7,406 nucleotides of DNA from Salinisphaera sp. UBA6602 (GCA_002433465.1 DJIE01000175.1:14940-22345); one strand, 5' to 3'. Positions 1 to 6,220 are shown, counted from the first letter of the stretch. A program made the numbers and translations. The notes: generated from the letters alone by a model not told the origin.

Positions 1-618
1 CGCATTTCGGTCACGCTGGCCGAAGGCAAGCTCAAGCCGTTTCGCGAACTGCTCGAAGAGTATCGCGCCGAACACAACGTCGAGCCCGAAGAACTGGCCG
101 CAGCGCTTGCCTACTTGGCCCAGGGCGACGAGCCGCTGATGCTGGCGCCGAGCAGCAAGGCCGATCGCGGTGCAGGCCCGCGCGACATGGGCGCACAAAC
201 GCCCAAGAGCTCGAACAAGGGTGCCGCCCGCCAGCAGTCCTTCGGCGAGGGTGATCTGGAAACGTTCCGTATCGAGGTCGGCCGTAGCCATGGCGTAGAG
301 CCGCGCAATATCGTGGGCGCGATCGCCAACGAGGCGGGCGTCGACAGCGCGCATATCGGCCGGATCGATATCCGCGACGATTTCAGTCTCGTCGATTTGC
401 CCAAGGGCATGCCCGAAGATATCTTCGCCCATCTCAAGACTGTTTGGGTGGCCGGTCGTCAGCTAGCGATCAGTCGTGAGCACGGCGCGCCGCCGCCACC
501 GCCCGCCGGGCGACGTAAACCAAAGCCCAAACCCGGGCCGAAGAAGCCGGGCAAGGCCAAAGCAAAGGCAGGCAAGGCCAAACCCGGCAAGCGTCGGGCC
601 AAGCCGAAAAGCGACTGA
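1..618 (+). CDS. deaD: DEAD-box RNA helicase, CsdA/DeaD type, C-terminal part (5' truncated by window edge)
   Basis: The frame is open from base 1 and encodes 205 residues before TGA; the start and the helicase core lie to the left of the window. Fragment residues about 88-158 match the RNA-binding domain of the DbpA/CsdA type: a FRIEVGRSHGV block, then NIVGAIANEAG, then IGRIDI and VDLPKGMP, and finally WVAGRQL. These blocks are characteristic of CsdA (DeaD), an ATP-dependent helicase that unwinds RNA in ribosome assembly and mRNA decay, notably in the cold. Residues 1-45 fit the helical linker before that domain. The tail (about 164-205) is low-complexity and rich in Lys, Pro, Ala and Gly, a basic extension typical of these proteins that probably aids non-specific RNA binding. 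The family is usually about 600 residues long, so roughly two thirds is missing. A cspA-like gene lies 5.2 kb away. Calling it DeaD/CsdA rather than DbpA or another DEAD-box member rests on these motifs only. Confidence 0.9.
   Translation, partial: RISVTLAEGKLKPFRELLEEYRAEHNVEPEELAAALAYLAQGDEPLMLAPSSKADRGAGPRDMGAQTPKSSNKGAARQQSFGEGDLETFRIEVGRSHGVEPRNIVGAIANEAGVDSAHIGRIDIRDDFSLVDLPKGMPEDIFAHLKTVWVAGRQLAISREHGAPPPPPAGRRKPKPKPGPKKPGKAKAKAGKAKPGKRRAKPKSD
550..582 (+). repeat. 12-bp direct repeat inside the Lys/Ala-rich tail of the helicase
   Basis: GGCAAGGCCAAA occurs at 550-561 and again at 571-582, 21 bases (7 codons) apart and in the same reading frame. It encodes GKAK twice. This is internal repetition of the basic tail, likely from slippage or small duplications, and does not disturb the frame. 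Confidence 0.7.
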
Positions 619-693
619 GGCGCCCGCCCGCTTGAAACGTTCGACATAGGCCGCAGGGTGGTTCGCAGTTGCGGCCACCCGAGGGCACACACC

Positions 694-981
694 ATGAACT
701 CGACGACCCCCACCCATATCGATATCGGCGGCATCGCGCTGCCCCGAGAGGAGCTGGCACAGGTTCTGCCCGATATCGAACGCTTCGAACAGCATTTGCC
801 CGATGCGCTCGCGGTCGACCGTGATATGAAAGCCAGTGGTGGTGCCGTACCGGATTACGTGCGCCAGTGGCCGCAGGCACGTATCGATGCCGTGGTCCGT
901 ACGCTCAAGGAAGTCGGCAGCCTGCGCGAGCAGGCCAGCGAGCAGATGCAAAGCGCCGGCGCCGGTCGTAGCCGCCACTGA
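694..981 (+). CDS. Hypothetical small protein, 95 aa
   Basis: I do not recognise this protein. The ATG at 694 is chosen because GAGGG (681-685) sits 8 bases upstream as a good ribosome binding site; an in-frame GTG at 658 would add 12 residues but has no comparable site. The product is soluble-looking, with no signal peptide or membrane segment. Residues about 17-42 (PREELAQVLPDIERFEQHLP region) and 55-88 (YVRQWPQARIDAVVRTL onward) look helical and carry many charged residues. The last seven residues are Gly/Arg/Ser-rich. Codon use is GC-biased like its neighbours, which supports it as a real gene. It starts 75 bases after the helicase stop with no obvious terminator between, so co-transcription is possible. 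No function is inferred. Confidence 0.7.
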   Translation: MNSTTPTHIDIGGIALPREELAQVLPDIERFEQHLPDALAVDRDMKASGGAVPDYVRQWPQARIDAVVRTLKEVGSLREQASEQMQSAGAGRSRH

Positions 982-1172
982 CGACAGACGGTCGCCGTCC
1001 CGCAGTCATCGCGCGATTACGGTGCGGTGATTAAAGGCGATGTTCGCTTGAGGGAGCTCTGCATAACCTCTCGCGTATCGCGTTCGAGGCCGAACCGCTG
1101 AGCGGCCGGTGCTTTGCGCGCGATTGGACAGGCAAGTTAGCGCGTGGCGTGCTCAAGCCAATAGCCAAGTTG

Positions 1173-1229
1173 CACGGTCGCGAACGCTGACGCCGATCAA
1201 TCGCGCGCACAGCGCACGGCGCGACCGTG
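1173..1229. repeat. 10-bp inverted repeat upstream of the sigma-54 promoter, possible activator site
   Basis: CACGGTCGCG at 1173-1182 is matched by its exact reverse complement CGCGACCGTG at 1220-1229, with 37 bases between. The arms lie at about -111 to -102 and -64 to -55 relative to the predicted start at 1284. The same zone also contains a near direct repeat, GCACGGTCGCGA (1172-1183) and GCACGGCGCGA (1214-1224). Enhancer-binding proteins that drive sigma-54 promoters usually bind palindromic sites in this upstream zone. The assignment is inferred from position and symmetry. Confidence 0.4.
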
Positions 1230-1257
1230 ACGGGTCGTGCAGAGTTTCCCTCGCACC

Positions 1258-1273
1258 TGGAACGCATCTTGCT
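1258..1273 (+). promoter_or_regulatory. Sigma-54 (RpoN) -24/-12 promoter of the eutBC-permease operon
   Basis: The sequence TGGAACGCATCTTGCT matches the sigma-54 consensus TGGCACR-N4-TTGCW at every defined position but one (A for C at position 4), with the required GG (1259-1260) and GC (1271-1272) exactly 10 bases apart. Transcription would start near 1284, leaving a leader of about 114 bases before eutB. Ethanolamine catabolism in Pseudomonas aeruginosa is known to depend on RpoN and the enhancer-binding protein EatR, so the same logic is plausible here. No sigma-70 promoter of comparable quality was seen upstream of eutB. Confidence 0.75.
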
Positions 1274-1364
1274 GTGCATGGGCCATGGCCTGTGTCATAT
1301 TCAGATTGAGCGCCCGCGCCCCGTACGGGCTGATACCTGCTGTGCGCAGTCGGCAACCGCATGA

Positions 1365-1380
1365 CGTCGCTTACGCGACG
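1365..1380 (+). promoter_or_regulatory. Hairpin immediately upstream of the eutB ribosome binding site
   Basis: CGTCGC (1365-1370), loop TTAC, and GCGACG (1375-1380) form a perfect 6-bp stem with a tetraloop. It ends two bases before the Shine-Dalgarno sequence, so in the leader RNA it could protect the 5' side or influence ribosome access. It has no T-tract and is not a terminator. Confidence 0.4.
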
Positions 1381-1382
1381 AC

Positions 1383-1389
1383 GGAGGTG
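1383..1389 (+). promoter_or_regulatory. Strong ribosome binding site of eutB
   Basis: GGAGGTG lies 8 bases before the ATG at 1398. It is close to the ideal anti-16S complement and fixes the eutB start. Confidence 0.8.
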
Positions 1390-1397
1390 CAAGCGAG

Positions 1398-2804
1398 ATG
1401 AGTGGCCGCTATCGCTATACTCTGGGCGAACGAAGCTATCGCTTCGAGAGCCTGGCCGAGCTCATGGCCAAGGCCACGCCGGCGCGATCGGGGGATCGTC
1501 TGGCGGGCGTCATCGCCGAATCGGCCGAACAACGCGTCGTCGCCCAGATGGCGTTGGCCGACCTGCCCTTGGCGACCTTCCTCGAAGACCTGTTGGTACC
1601 CTACGAGGAAGATGAAATCACCCGCCTGATTGTCGATCGCCACGATCGCCAGGCGTTCGAAACGATTTCGAGCTTCACCGTCGGCGATTTTCGTAACTGG
1701 CTGCTCAGCGACGATGCCACGCCCGAAGTGCTCGAAGCCTTACGGCCCGGTATCACCCCGGAGATGGCGGCGGCCGTGTGCAAGATCATGCGCAATCAGG
1801 ACTTGATCCTGGTGGCGCGCAAGTGCCGGGTGCGCAGTGCGTTTCGCAATACCATCGGCCTGGCGGGCCATTTGTCGACGCGTCTGCAGCCGAATCACCC
1901 CACCGACGATCTGACCGGCATCGCGGCGAGTATTTTCGATGGGCTGCTCTATGGCAACGGCGATGCCGTGATCGGTATCAACCCGGCCACGGATAACGTC
2001 GCCCAGTCGGTCAAGCTGTTGCATATGCTCGACGCGGTGATCCGCAAATACGAAATCCCCACCCAGTCCTGCGTGCTCACCCATGTCACGAACACGCTGG
2101 AAGCGATCGAGCAGGGCGCACCGGTGGATCTGGTGTTCCAGTCGATCGGCGGCACCGAAGCGACCAATCGCGGATTCGGGTTCGGCCTGGCCGAACTCGC
2201 CGAAGCCCGCGACGCGGCGTTGTCGCTCAAGCGCGGCAGCGTGGGCGATAACGTCATGTATTTCGAAACCGGGCAGGGCAGTTCGCTGTCGGCGGATGCC
2301 CACCACGGCCTGGACCAGCAGACCTGCGAGGCGCGCGCCTATGCGGTGGCGCGCGAGTTCAAGCCGTTGCTGGTTAACACCGTGGTCGGCTTCATCGGCC
2401 CGGAATATCTGTTCGACGGCAAGGAAATCACCCGCGCGGGCCTGGAAGATCATTTCTGCGGCAAGCTGCTGGGTGTGCCGATGGGCTGCGACGTGTGCTA
2501 CACCAACCATGCCGAAGCCGACCAGAACGATATGGACAACCTGCTTACGCTGCTGGGCGTGGCCGGCTGTAATTTCGTGATGGGTATTCCGGGCTCCGAC
2601 GACATCATGCTCAATTACCAGACCACCTCGTTTCACGATGCGCTCTATGTACGCCGTGCGCTCGGGCTCAAGCCCGCGCCCGAGTTCGAGGCCTGGCTCG
2701 AACATATGGAGATCGTGCGCGACGGCGATTCGCAGCGCCTGTCCGAGCGCTTGCCGCAGGCATTCGCGCGCTCGCTGGAGCGGCTGCCCGAGACCGGCTC
2801 ATGA
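1398..2804 (+). CDS. eutB: Ethanolamine ammonia-lyase large (catalytic) subunit
   Basis: The 468-residue product is full length (the enteric enzyme is about 453) and colinear with EutB. With EutC it forms the adenosylcobalamin-dependent lyase (EC 4.3.1.7) that converts ethanolamine to acetaldehyde and ammonia in the cytosol. The fold is a TIM barrel. Visible family blocks include TRLQPNHPTDD (161-171), GINPATDN (193-200), FQSIGGTEATN (247-257), FETGQGS (289-295) and GCDVCYTNHAEADQND (363-378). From memory of the Salmonella enzyme, R162, Q164, N195, E290 and D365 correspond to substrate-binding and active-site residues; all appear intact. The ATG at 1398 follows GGAGGTG at ideal distance. The gene leads an operon behind a sigma-54 promoter, and its stop overlaps the eutC start (ATGA). 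No frameshift or truncation is seen. Confidence 0.97.
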   Translation: MSGRYRYTLGERSYRFESLAELMAKATPARSGDRLAGVIAESAEQRVVAQMALADLPLATFLEDLLVPYEEDEITRLIVDRHDRQAFETISSFTVGDFRNWLLSDDATPEVLEALRPGITPEMAAAVCKIMRNQDLILVARKCRVRSAFRNTIGLAGHLSTRLQPNHPTDDLTGIAASIFDGLLYGNGDAVIGINPATDNVAQSVKLLHMLDAVIRKYEIPTQSCVLTHVTNTLEAIEQGAPVDLVFQSIGGTEATNRGFGFGLAELAEARDAALSLKRGSVGDNVMYFETGQGSSLSADAHHGLDQQTCEARAYAVAREFKPLLVNTVVGFIGPEYLFDGKEITRAGLEDHFCGKLLGVPMGCDVCYTNHAEADQNDMDNLLTLLGVAGCNFVMGIPGSDDIMLNYQTTSFHDALYVRRALGLKPAPEFEAWLEHMEIVRDGDSQRLSERLPQAFARSLERLPETGS

Positions 2805-3664
2805 GCGATCGCAAGCCGTCGACACCGGCCGACACGCCAGCCGCGGCTGGCGACGACATTGGCGTGGTAGACAACCCCTGGCAGGGGCTACGTGCATTCA
2901 CCGATGCGCGTATCGGCCTCGGGCGTGCCGGCATCAGCCTGCCGACCCAGCGCATGCTCGAATTCCAGCTCGCCCATGCGCAGGCGAAGGACGCTGTTCA
3001 TTGGCCGCTGGATGTAGCCGCGCTTAGCGAGCAGGTCACCGATACGCTCGATATCGACGCGCCGCTTCGGCTACACAGCCGGGCCAGCGATCGCACCGAG
3101 TATCTGCAACGTCCGGATCTGGGCCGGCGGCTGGACGAGGACTCGCGAAGAAGCCTCGACGAGACGGCCGATGCCGATGGGTCACCCTTCGACCTCGCGT
3201 TGGTGATCGTCGATGGCCTGTCGGCGCGTGCGATCGAGGCCCATGCCGTGAATTTCGTCGCCGCGCTCACCCGTGAACTCGAGGCCGATGAAAACGACTG
3301 GCGGTGTGCGCCGCTGACCGTGGTCGAGCAGGGCCGGGTCGCCATCGGCGACGAAGTGGGCGAAGCGCTCAACGCCCGCGCGGTGCTGGTATTGATCGGC
3401 GAGCGTCCCGGCCTGAGTTCGCCGGACAGTCTGGGCTTGTATCTGACCTGGGCGCCCAAGCGCGGTATCTCCGATGCCCAGCGCAACTGTATTTCCAACG
3501 TGCGTCCCGAGGGGCTGAAGATCGACGCCGCTGCGGCGCGCGCGCGTTATCTGCTGAATGAGGCCCGGCGGCTCGAGCTTTCCGGCGTGAAGCTCAAGGA
3601 TCGCAGCGAAGACGATGTCATCGATCACGACAACGACGATACAGGCAATTTCCTGACTTACTGA
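2801..3664 (+). CDS. eutC: Ethanolamine ammonia-lyase small subunit
   Basis: The 287-residue product is close to the usual EutC length (about 295). EutC associates with EutB in the lyase oligomer and helps bind the cobalamin cofactor. The first 30 residues are a divergent, Pro/Ala/Asp-rich tail. The conserved part begins around DNPWQGLRAFTDARIGLGRAG (residues 25-45), with SLPTQRMLEFQLAHAQAKDAV following, and DLALVIVDGLSARA at about 130-143. The best signature is SLGLYLTWAPKRGISDAQRN continuing into CISNVRPEGL (about 209-238), which is nearly invariant in the family. The ATG overlaps the eutB stop by four bases, indicating translational coupling that would give matched subunit amounts. The C-terminus is acidic (KDRSEDDVIDHDNDD) and probably disordered. 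Confidence 0.96.
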   Translation: MSDRKPSTPADTPAAAGDDIGVVDNPWQGLRAFTDARIGLGRAGISLPTQRMLEFQLAHAQAKDAVHWPLDVAALSEQVTDTLDIDAPLRLHSRASDRTEYLQRPDLGRRLDEDSRRSLDETADADGSPFDLALVIVDGLSARAIEAHAVNFVAALTRELEADENDWRCAPLTVVEQGRVAIGDEVGEALNARAVLVLIGERPGLSSPDSLGLYLTWAPKRGISDAQRNCISNVRPEGLKIDAAAARARYLLNEARRLELSGVKLKDRSEDDVIDHDNDDTGNFLTY

Positions 3665-3688
3665 TTTTTCTCATCCGGGGGTGGCGTG

Positions 3689-5107
3689 ATGGCGGGTTCG
3701 ACAGTCGACGACGATTATCTGGCCAAGCGCCAGCTCAAACGGGGTACGGCCGGCTGGCTGTTGTTGGCCGGTCTGGGGGTCTCCTACGTCATTTCCGGAG
3801 ATTTCGCGGGCTGGAACTTCGGCATTGCAGAGGCCGGCTGGGGTGGATTCGCCATCGCCGCGATAGTGATGGCGATCATGTATTTTACGTTGGTGCTCGC
3901 CCTCGCCGAGATGTCGGCCGCGATTCCGGCTGCCGGCGGCGGCTATAGCTTCGCGCGCCAGGCCATGGGGCCAGCCGGCGGCTATCTCACCGGTCTGGCG
4001 GTACTCATCGAGTACGCGCTGGCGCCAGCCGCGATCGTGATATTCATTGGCGCGGCCGTCGAAGAGCTGATCGGCGTCAACGGGCCGGTTGTCTATGCCG
4101 TTTTTTATGCCCTGTTCATCGGCATCCATCTGGCCGGGGTCGGCGAAGCGCTGAAGGTGATGATGGTGATCAGCGGCTTGGCGGTGTTTGCCATCCTGGC
4201 GACCGCCGTCGCGTTGATTGGGGATTTCGAAATCGCCAACCTGTTCGATATCGAGCCAACGGGCGCGCTCGGCGCATCCACGTTCCTGCCGTTTGGGTTC
4301 TACGGTATCTGGGCCGCGTTGCCGTTCGGAATGTGGCTGTTTCTAGCCGTTGAAGGCGTGCCGCTGGCGGCCGAGGAAGCCAAGAACCCGGCGCGCGACG
4401 TGCCCAAGGGCATTATTGGGGCCATGATCTTTCTGCTGGGCACGGCCGTGCTGGTGGTGGTTCTGCTCGCTGGCGCGGCCGGCGCGAAAGCGATCGGCGA
4501 TAGCGGTGTGCCGCTGGTGACCGCGCTCAAGGATACAGACAGTCAGACGCTGGCCACCGTGGTCAACGTGCTGGGTCTGGCCGGGCTGATTGCGTCGTTC
4601 TTTTCGATCATCTACGGCTATAGCCGGCTCGTCTTTGCGCTCTCGCGCGCGGGTTATCTGCCCAAGTTCATGTCGTTGACCAGCCGTCGCAAGGCACCGA
4701 CCTGGGCGCTCGTGGTGCCGGGCGTGCTTGGCTTCATCGTCTCTTTGAGTGGCGCGGGTGATCTGATCCTCGGCATGGCGGTGGTAGGCGCGACGCTGTC
4801 GTACGCCCTCATGGCGCTTAGCCATATACTATTGCGCCTCAAGCAGCCGGATCTCGAGCGTCCTTACCGTACGCCGGGTGGCATGGTGACCTCGGGGATT
4901 GCATTGCTGCTGTCGTTGATTGCGCTGAGCGGAGTCTATGCCTTCGATCCGCGGGCTTTCGGCTACACGATCGTACTGTTCGTGCTCGGCGCGGCGTACT
5001 TCTTCGTGTTCAGCCGGCACCATCTGGTCGCACAGACCGCCAAAGAGGAGTTCGCGTTACTGGCCCAAGCCGAGTCCGATCTGGACGCGCACGAGCAAGG
5101 CGGCTGA
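3689..5107 (+). CDS. eat: Ethanolamine permease, APC superfamily
   Basis: The 472-residue product is an inner-membrane amino acid-polyamine-organocation transporter with about 12 hydrophobic segments, roughly at 22-42, 50-72, 100-123, 133-151, 155-178, 205-225, 240-263, 288-312, 338-353, 358-384, 401-416 and 425-442. The APC hallmark EEAKNPARDVPKG (229-241) and the SRAGYLP block (319-325) are present. The N-terminal region (LKRGTAGWLLLAGLGVSYVI then SGDFAGWNFG) and the position 24 bases after eutC support ethanolamine rather than amino acids as substrate. The permease would supply the lyase encoded upstream. The ATG at 3689 is preferred over GTG at 3686, with the G-rich stretch 3677-3684 as ribosome binding site. 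The cytosolic C-terminus is acidic. The exact substrate is inferred from family resemblance and operon context. Confidence 0.92.
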   Translation: MAGSTVDDDYLAKRQLKRGTAGWLLLAGLGVSYVISGDFAGWNFGIAEAGWGGFAIAAIVMAIMYFTLVLALAEMSAAIPAAGGGYSFARQAMGPAGGYLTGLAVLIEYALAPAAIVIFIGAAVEELIGVNGPVVYAVFYALFIGIHLAGVGEALKVMMVISGLAVFAILATAVALIGDFEIANLFDIEPTGALGASTFLPFGFYGIWAALPFGMWLFLAVEGVPLAAEEAKNPARDVPKGIIGAMIFLLGTAVLVVVLLAGAAGAKAIGDSGVPLVTALKDTDSQTLATVVNVLGLAGLIASFFSIIYGYSRLVFALSRAGYLPKFMSLTSRRKAPTWALVVPGVLGFIVSLSGAGDLILGMAVVGATLSYALMALSHILLRLKQPDLERPYRTPGGMVTSGIALLLSLIALSGVYAFDPRAFGYTIVLFVLGAAYFFVFSRHHLVAQTAKEEFALLAQAESDLDAHEQGG

Positions 5108-5115
5108 GCCATACG

Positions 5116-5137
5116 CGTCGTTCTAGCGTCGTTCTAG
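5116..5137. repeat. 11-bp tandem duplication at the convergent gene ends
   Basis: CGTCGTTCTAG is repeated head to tail at 5116-5126 and 5127-5137. The second copy contains the minus-strand stop codon of yaiI (5134-5136). It looks like a small slippage duplication in the 26-bp gap between the permease gene and yaiI, where no hairpin terminator is visible for either gene. Confidence 0.75.
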
Positions 5138-5589
5138 TAGCGTTTGCGCTCGCGCGAGAGCAGGCGATCGAGCTGCTTGGCGAACGCGTGGCGGTCGTTC
5201 GGGTTCAGCGGCGGCGGCCCGCCCGTGTTGACCCCGGCGCCGCGAAGGCCTTCCATGAAGTCGCGAACGCTCAAGCGTGCACGAATGTTGTCGCGGGTAT
5301 AAAGCTCGCCGCGCGGGTTGAGGGCGTTGGCCTTCTTATCGATCACTTCGGCAGCAAGCGGGATGTCGGCGGTGACCACCAGATCCCCCGGCGCAACGTG
5401 CTTGACGATTTCGTTATCGGCGACATCGAAACCGGCGCCGACTTGTATGAAGGAGATGTTCGGCGAACGCGGCACGTGTACGGGCTGGTTCGCGACCAGC
5501 ACCAGCTGAACTCCCGTGCGCCGGCTTGCGCGGAACAGTATGTCCTTGATTACCGTCGGGCAGGCATCGGCATCGACCCAAATGGTCAT
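5134..5589 (-). CDS. yaiI: YaiI/YqxD family protein (UPF0178, DUF188)
   Basis: The 151-residue product is the size of E. coli YaiI (about 152) and aligns with it from the first residue. Shared blocks are [10 protein letters not shown] (2-11), [10 protein letters not shown] (31-40), [12 protein letters not shown] (51-62), [11 protein letters not shown] (71-81), NPRGELYT (91-98) and [16 protein letters not shown] (110-125). The conserved acidic residues D6, D8, D58 and D75 suggest a PIN-like, metal-binding nuclease-type fold, but the biological role of the family is not established. The start at 5589 is chosen by homology; an ATG at 5595 adds two residues, and neither has a good Shine-Dalgarno sequence, so expression may be low or leader-dependent. 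It lies downstream of the cspA-like gene on the same strand, 268 bp away, and converges on the permease gene. Confidence 0.93.
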   Translation of the reverse strand: MTIWVDADACPTVIKDILFRASRRTGVQLVLVANQPVHVPRSPNISFIQVGAGFDVADNEIVKHVAPGDLVVTADIPLAAEVIDKKANALNPRGELYTRDNIRARLSVRDFMEGLRGAGVNTGGPPPLNPNDRHAFAKQLDRLLSRERKRY

Positions 5590-5746
5590 CGACATAGGCA
5601 ATCGATCGGTCGTGGGTGGATCAGCTTCGATCGGGGCAGTTCATTGCCGGGAAATTAGTACAGATAGCCCCAAACGACAAATCGGACAGCCTCCACGCAA
5701 AACCGGTAATCCGGTATCGACGTGACGACTATCCGATATGACGGTT

Positions 5747-5764
5747 TCGGCCCCGAAGGGCCGA
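5747..5764 (-). terminator. GC-rich UUCG-loop hairpin downstream of cspA (weak terminator candidate)
   Basis: On the minus strand TCGGCCC, loop TTCG, GGGCCGA forms a 7-bp stem capped by the very stable C(UUCG)G tetraloop, about 95 bases after the cspA stop. It is followed by AAACC rather than a T-tract, so it is not a canonical intrinsic terminator. It could instead stabilise an mRNA 3' end. Confidence 0.35.
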
Positions 5765-5799
5765 TCCGGCGCTGTGCTGGGTCAGTTTGCCTTCAACTG

Positions 5800-5820
5800 C
5801 GATATGTCGTCGACATATCG
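5800..5820. promoter_or_regulatory. Perfect 21-bp palindrome, operator-like
   Basis: CGATATGTCG (5800-5809), a central T (5810), and CGACATATCG (5811-5820) form a perfect inverted repeat with 10-bp arms. It lies 38 bp beyond the cspA stop and about 210 bp upstream of yaiI. The symmetry and two-turn length are typical of a dimeric repressor or activator site. No T-tract follows on either strand, so it does not look like a terminator. The binding protein is unknown. Confidence 0.45.
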
Positions 5821-5857
5821 AGCAAAGGTAAATCGATCCGCACAGCCTGCCGTATTT

Positions 5858-6064
5858 TTAGACCGCGACGACCTTGTTGGCGCACGGTCCTTTTTTGCCT
5901 TCACCGATTTCGAATTCGACCGCCTGGCCGTCTTCGAGGGTGGCAAAACCGCCGCCGTTCTTGATCTCGGAGTGGTGTACGAAAAGGTCCTTGCTGCCAT
6001 CTTCAGGGGCGATGAAGCCGTAGCCCTTTTCGGAACTGAACCACTTAACGGTGCCTTTGGCCAT
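5858..6064 (-). CDS. cspA: CspA-family cold shock protein
   Basis: The 68-residue product is a single cold-shock domain, an OB-fold beta barrel that binds single-stranded RNA and DNA and acts as an RNA chaperone and antiterminator. The two nucleic-acid-binding motifs are intact: KGYGFI (13-18, RNP1) and LFVHHS (27-32, RNP2), with the aromatic residues W8, F9, Y15, F17, F28, H30 and H31 in place. The ATG at 6064 is the only plausible start, starting MAKGTVKWF as in E. coli CspA. A weak AAGAG ribosome binding site lies just upstream. The C-terminal stretch reads [10 protein letters not shown], with a Cys at 61 where many homologues have Gln or Ala. Whether it is cold-inducible or constitutive (CspC/E type) cannot be told from the protein. 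It has a long AT-rich upstream region consistent with a long leader. Confidence 0.96.
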   Translation of the reverse strand: MAKGTVKWFSSEKGYGFIAPEDGSKDLFVHHSEIKNGGGFATLEDGQAVEFEIGEGKKGPCANKVVAV

Positions 6065-6096
6065 AATTTTCTCTTACTTAATCGGAACTGATTGTA

Positions 6097-6111
6097 TGCA
6101 GCCTTGCTGCA
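6097..6111 (-). promoter_or_regulatory. Hairpin in the cspA leader
   Basis: TGCAGC (6097-6102), three loop bases CTT, and GCTGCA (6106-6111) form a 6-bp stem about 32 bases before the cspA start codon on the minus strand. It would fold in the 5' leader; cold shock leaders are known to be structured, but a regulatory role here is only inferred. Confidence 0.35.
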
Positions 6112-6191
6112 GGTGCAGTGTAACCGTTCGTGCTCGAAATGATACGTCTAGCCGCAAATATTTTTGTCCGACGCTGCCGCTATCGCGTTGA

Positions 6192-6220
6192 AATATCGAT
6201 AGTCGCTAAAATACGGTTAA
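6192..6220 (-). promoter_or_regulatory. Candidate sigma-70 promoter for cspA
   Basis: Reading the minus strand, TTAACC (6220-6215) and GATATT (6197-6192) are spaced by 17 bases and match 4 of 6 consensus positions each. The start would be near 6185, giving a leader of about 120 bases. A second possible -10, TATAAC (6235-6230), matches 5 of 6 but lacks a good -35; it would give a leader of about 160 bases, similar to the E. coli cspA leader. Either is tentative. Confidence 0.3.

Larger units (their letters stand above)
982..1397. other. 416-bp non-coding region upstream of the ethanolamine operon
   Basis: I see no convincing gene here; the short open frames on both strands have no good ribosome binding site and give Arg/Ser/Ala-rich products typical of chance frames in GC-rich DNA. 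The stretch contains an inverted repeat (1173-1229), a sigma-54 promoter (1258-1273), a 10-bp palindrome GGCCATGGCC (1281-1290) around the predicted transcription start, a short hairpin (1365-1380) and the eutB ribosome binding site. It is best read as the control region of eutB-eutC-permease. I could not find a terminator for the upstream gene. Confidence 0.7.

Noticed and set aside
463..978. Minus-strand open frame (171 codons) across the helicase tail and the small protein gene
   Set aside because: It crosses two plus-strand genes and the gap between them, and its product shows only composition bias.
1196..1208. Possible IHF site (ATCAA core) between the inverted repeat and the sigma-54 promoter
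   Set aside because: Only the ATCAA core matches; the downstream TTR part of the consensus is absent.
1740..2705. Long minus-strand open frame (321 codons) opposite eutB
   Set aside because: It lies wholly within eutB, which has strong family matches on the plus strand; the antisense product is low-complexity in Arg, Ala, Gly and His, a typical shadow of GC-rich coding DNA.
3653..3670. T-run after the eutC stop as a terminator before the permease gene
   Set aside because: Only a 4-bp stem precedes it, separated from the T-run; the 24-bp gap and shared function favour one operon.
5188..5658. Plus-strand open frame (156 codons) opposite yaiI
   Set aside because: It is antisense to YaiI, whose conserved blocks are clear; no ribosome binding site or recognisable motif.
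6188..6212. Plus-strand promoter TTGAAA ... TAAAAT
   Set aside because: Both hexamers are good but the spacer is 13 bases, too short for a sigma-70 promoter.
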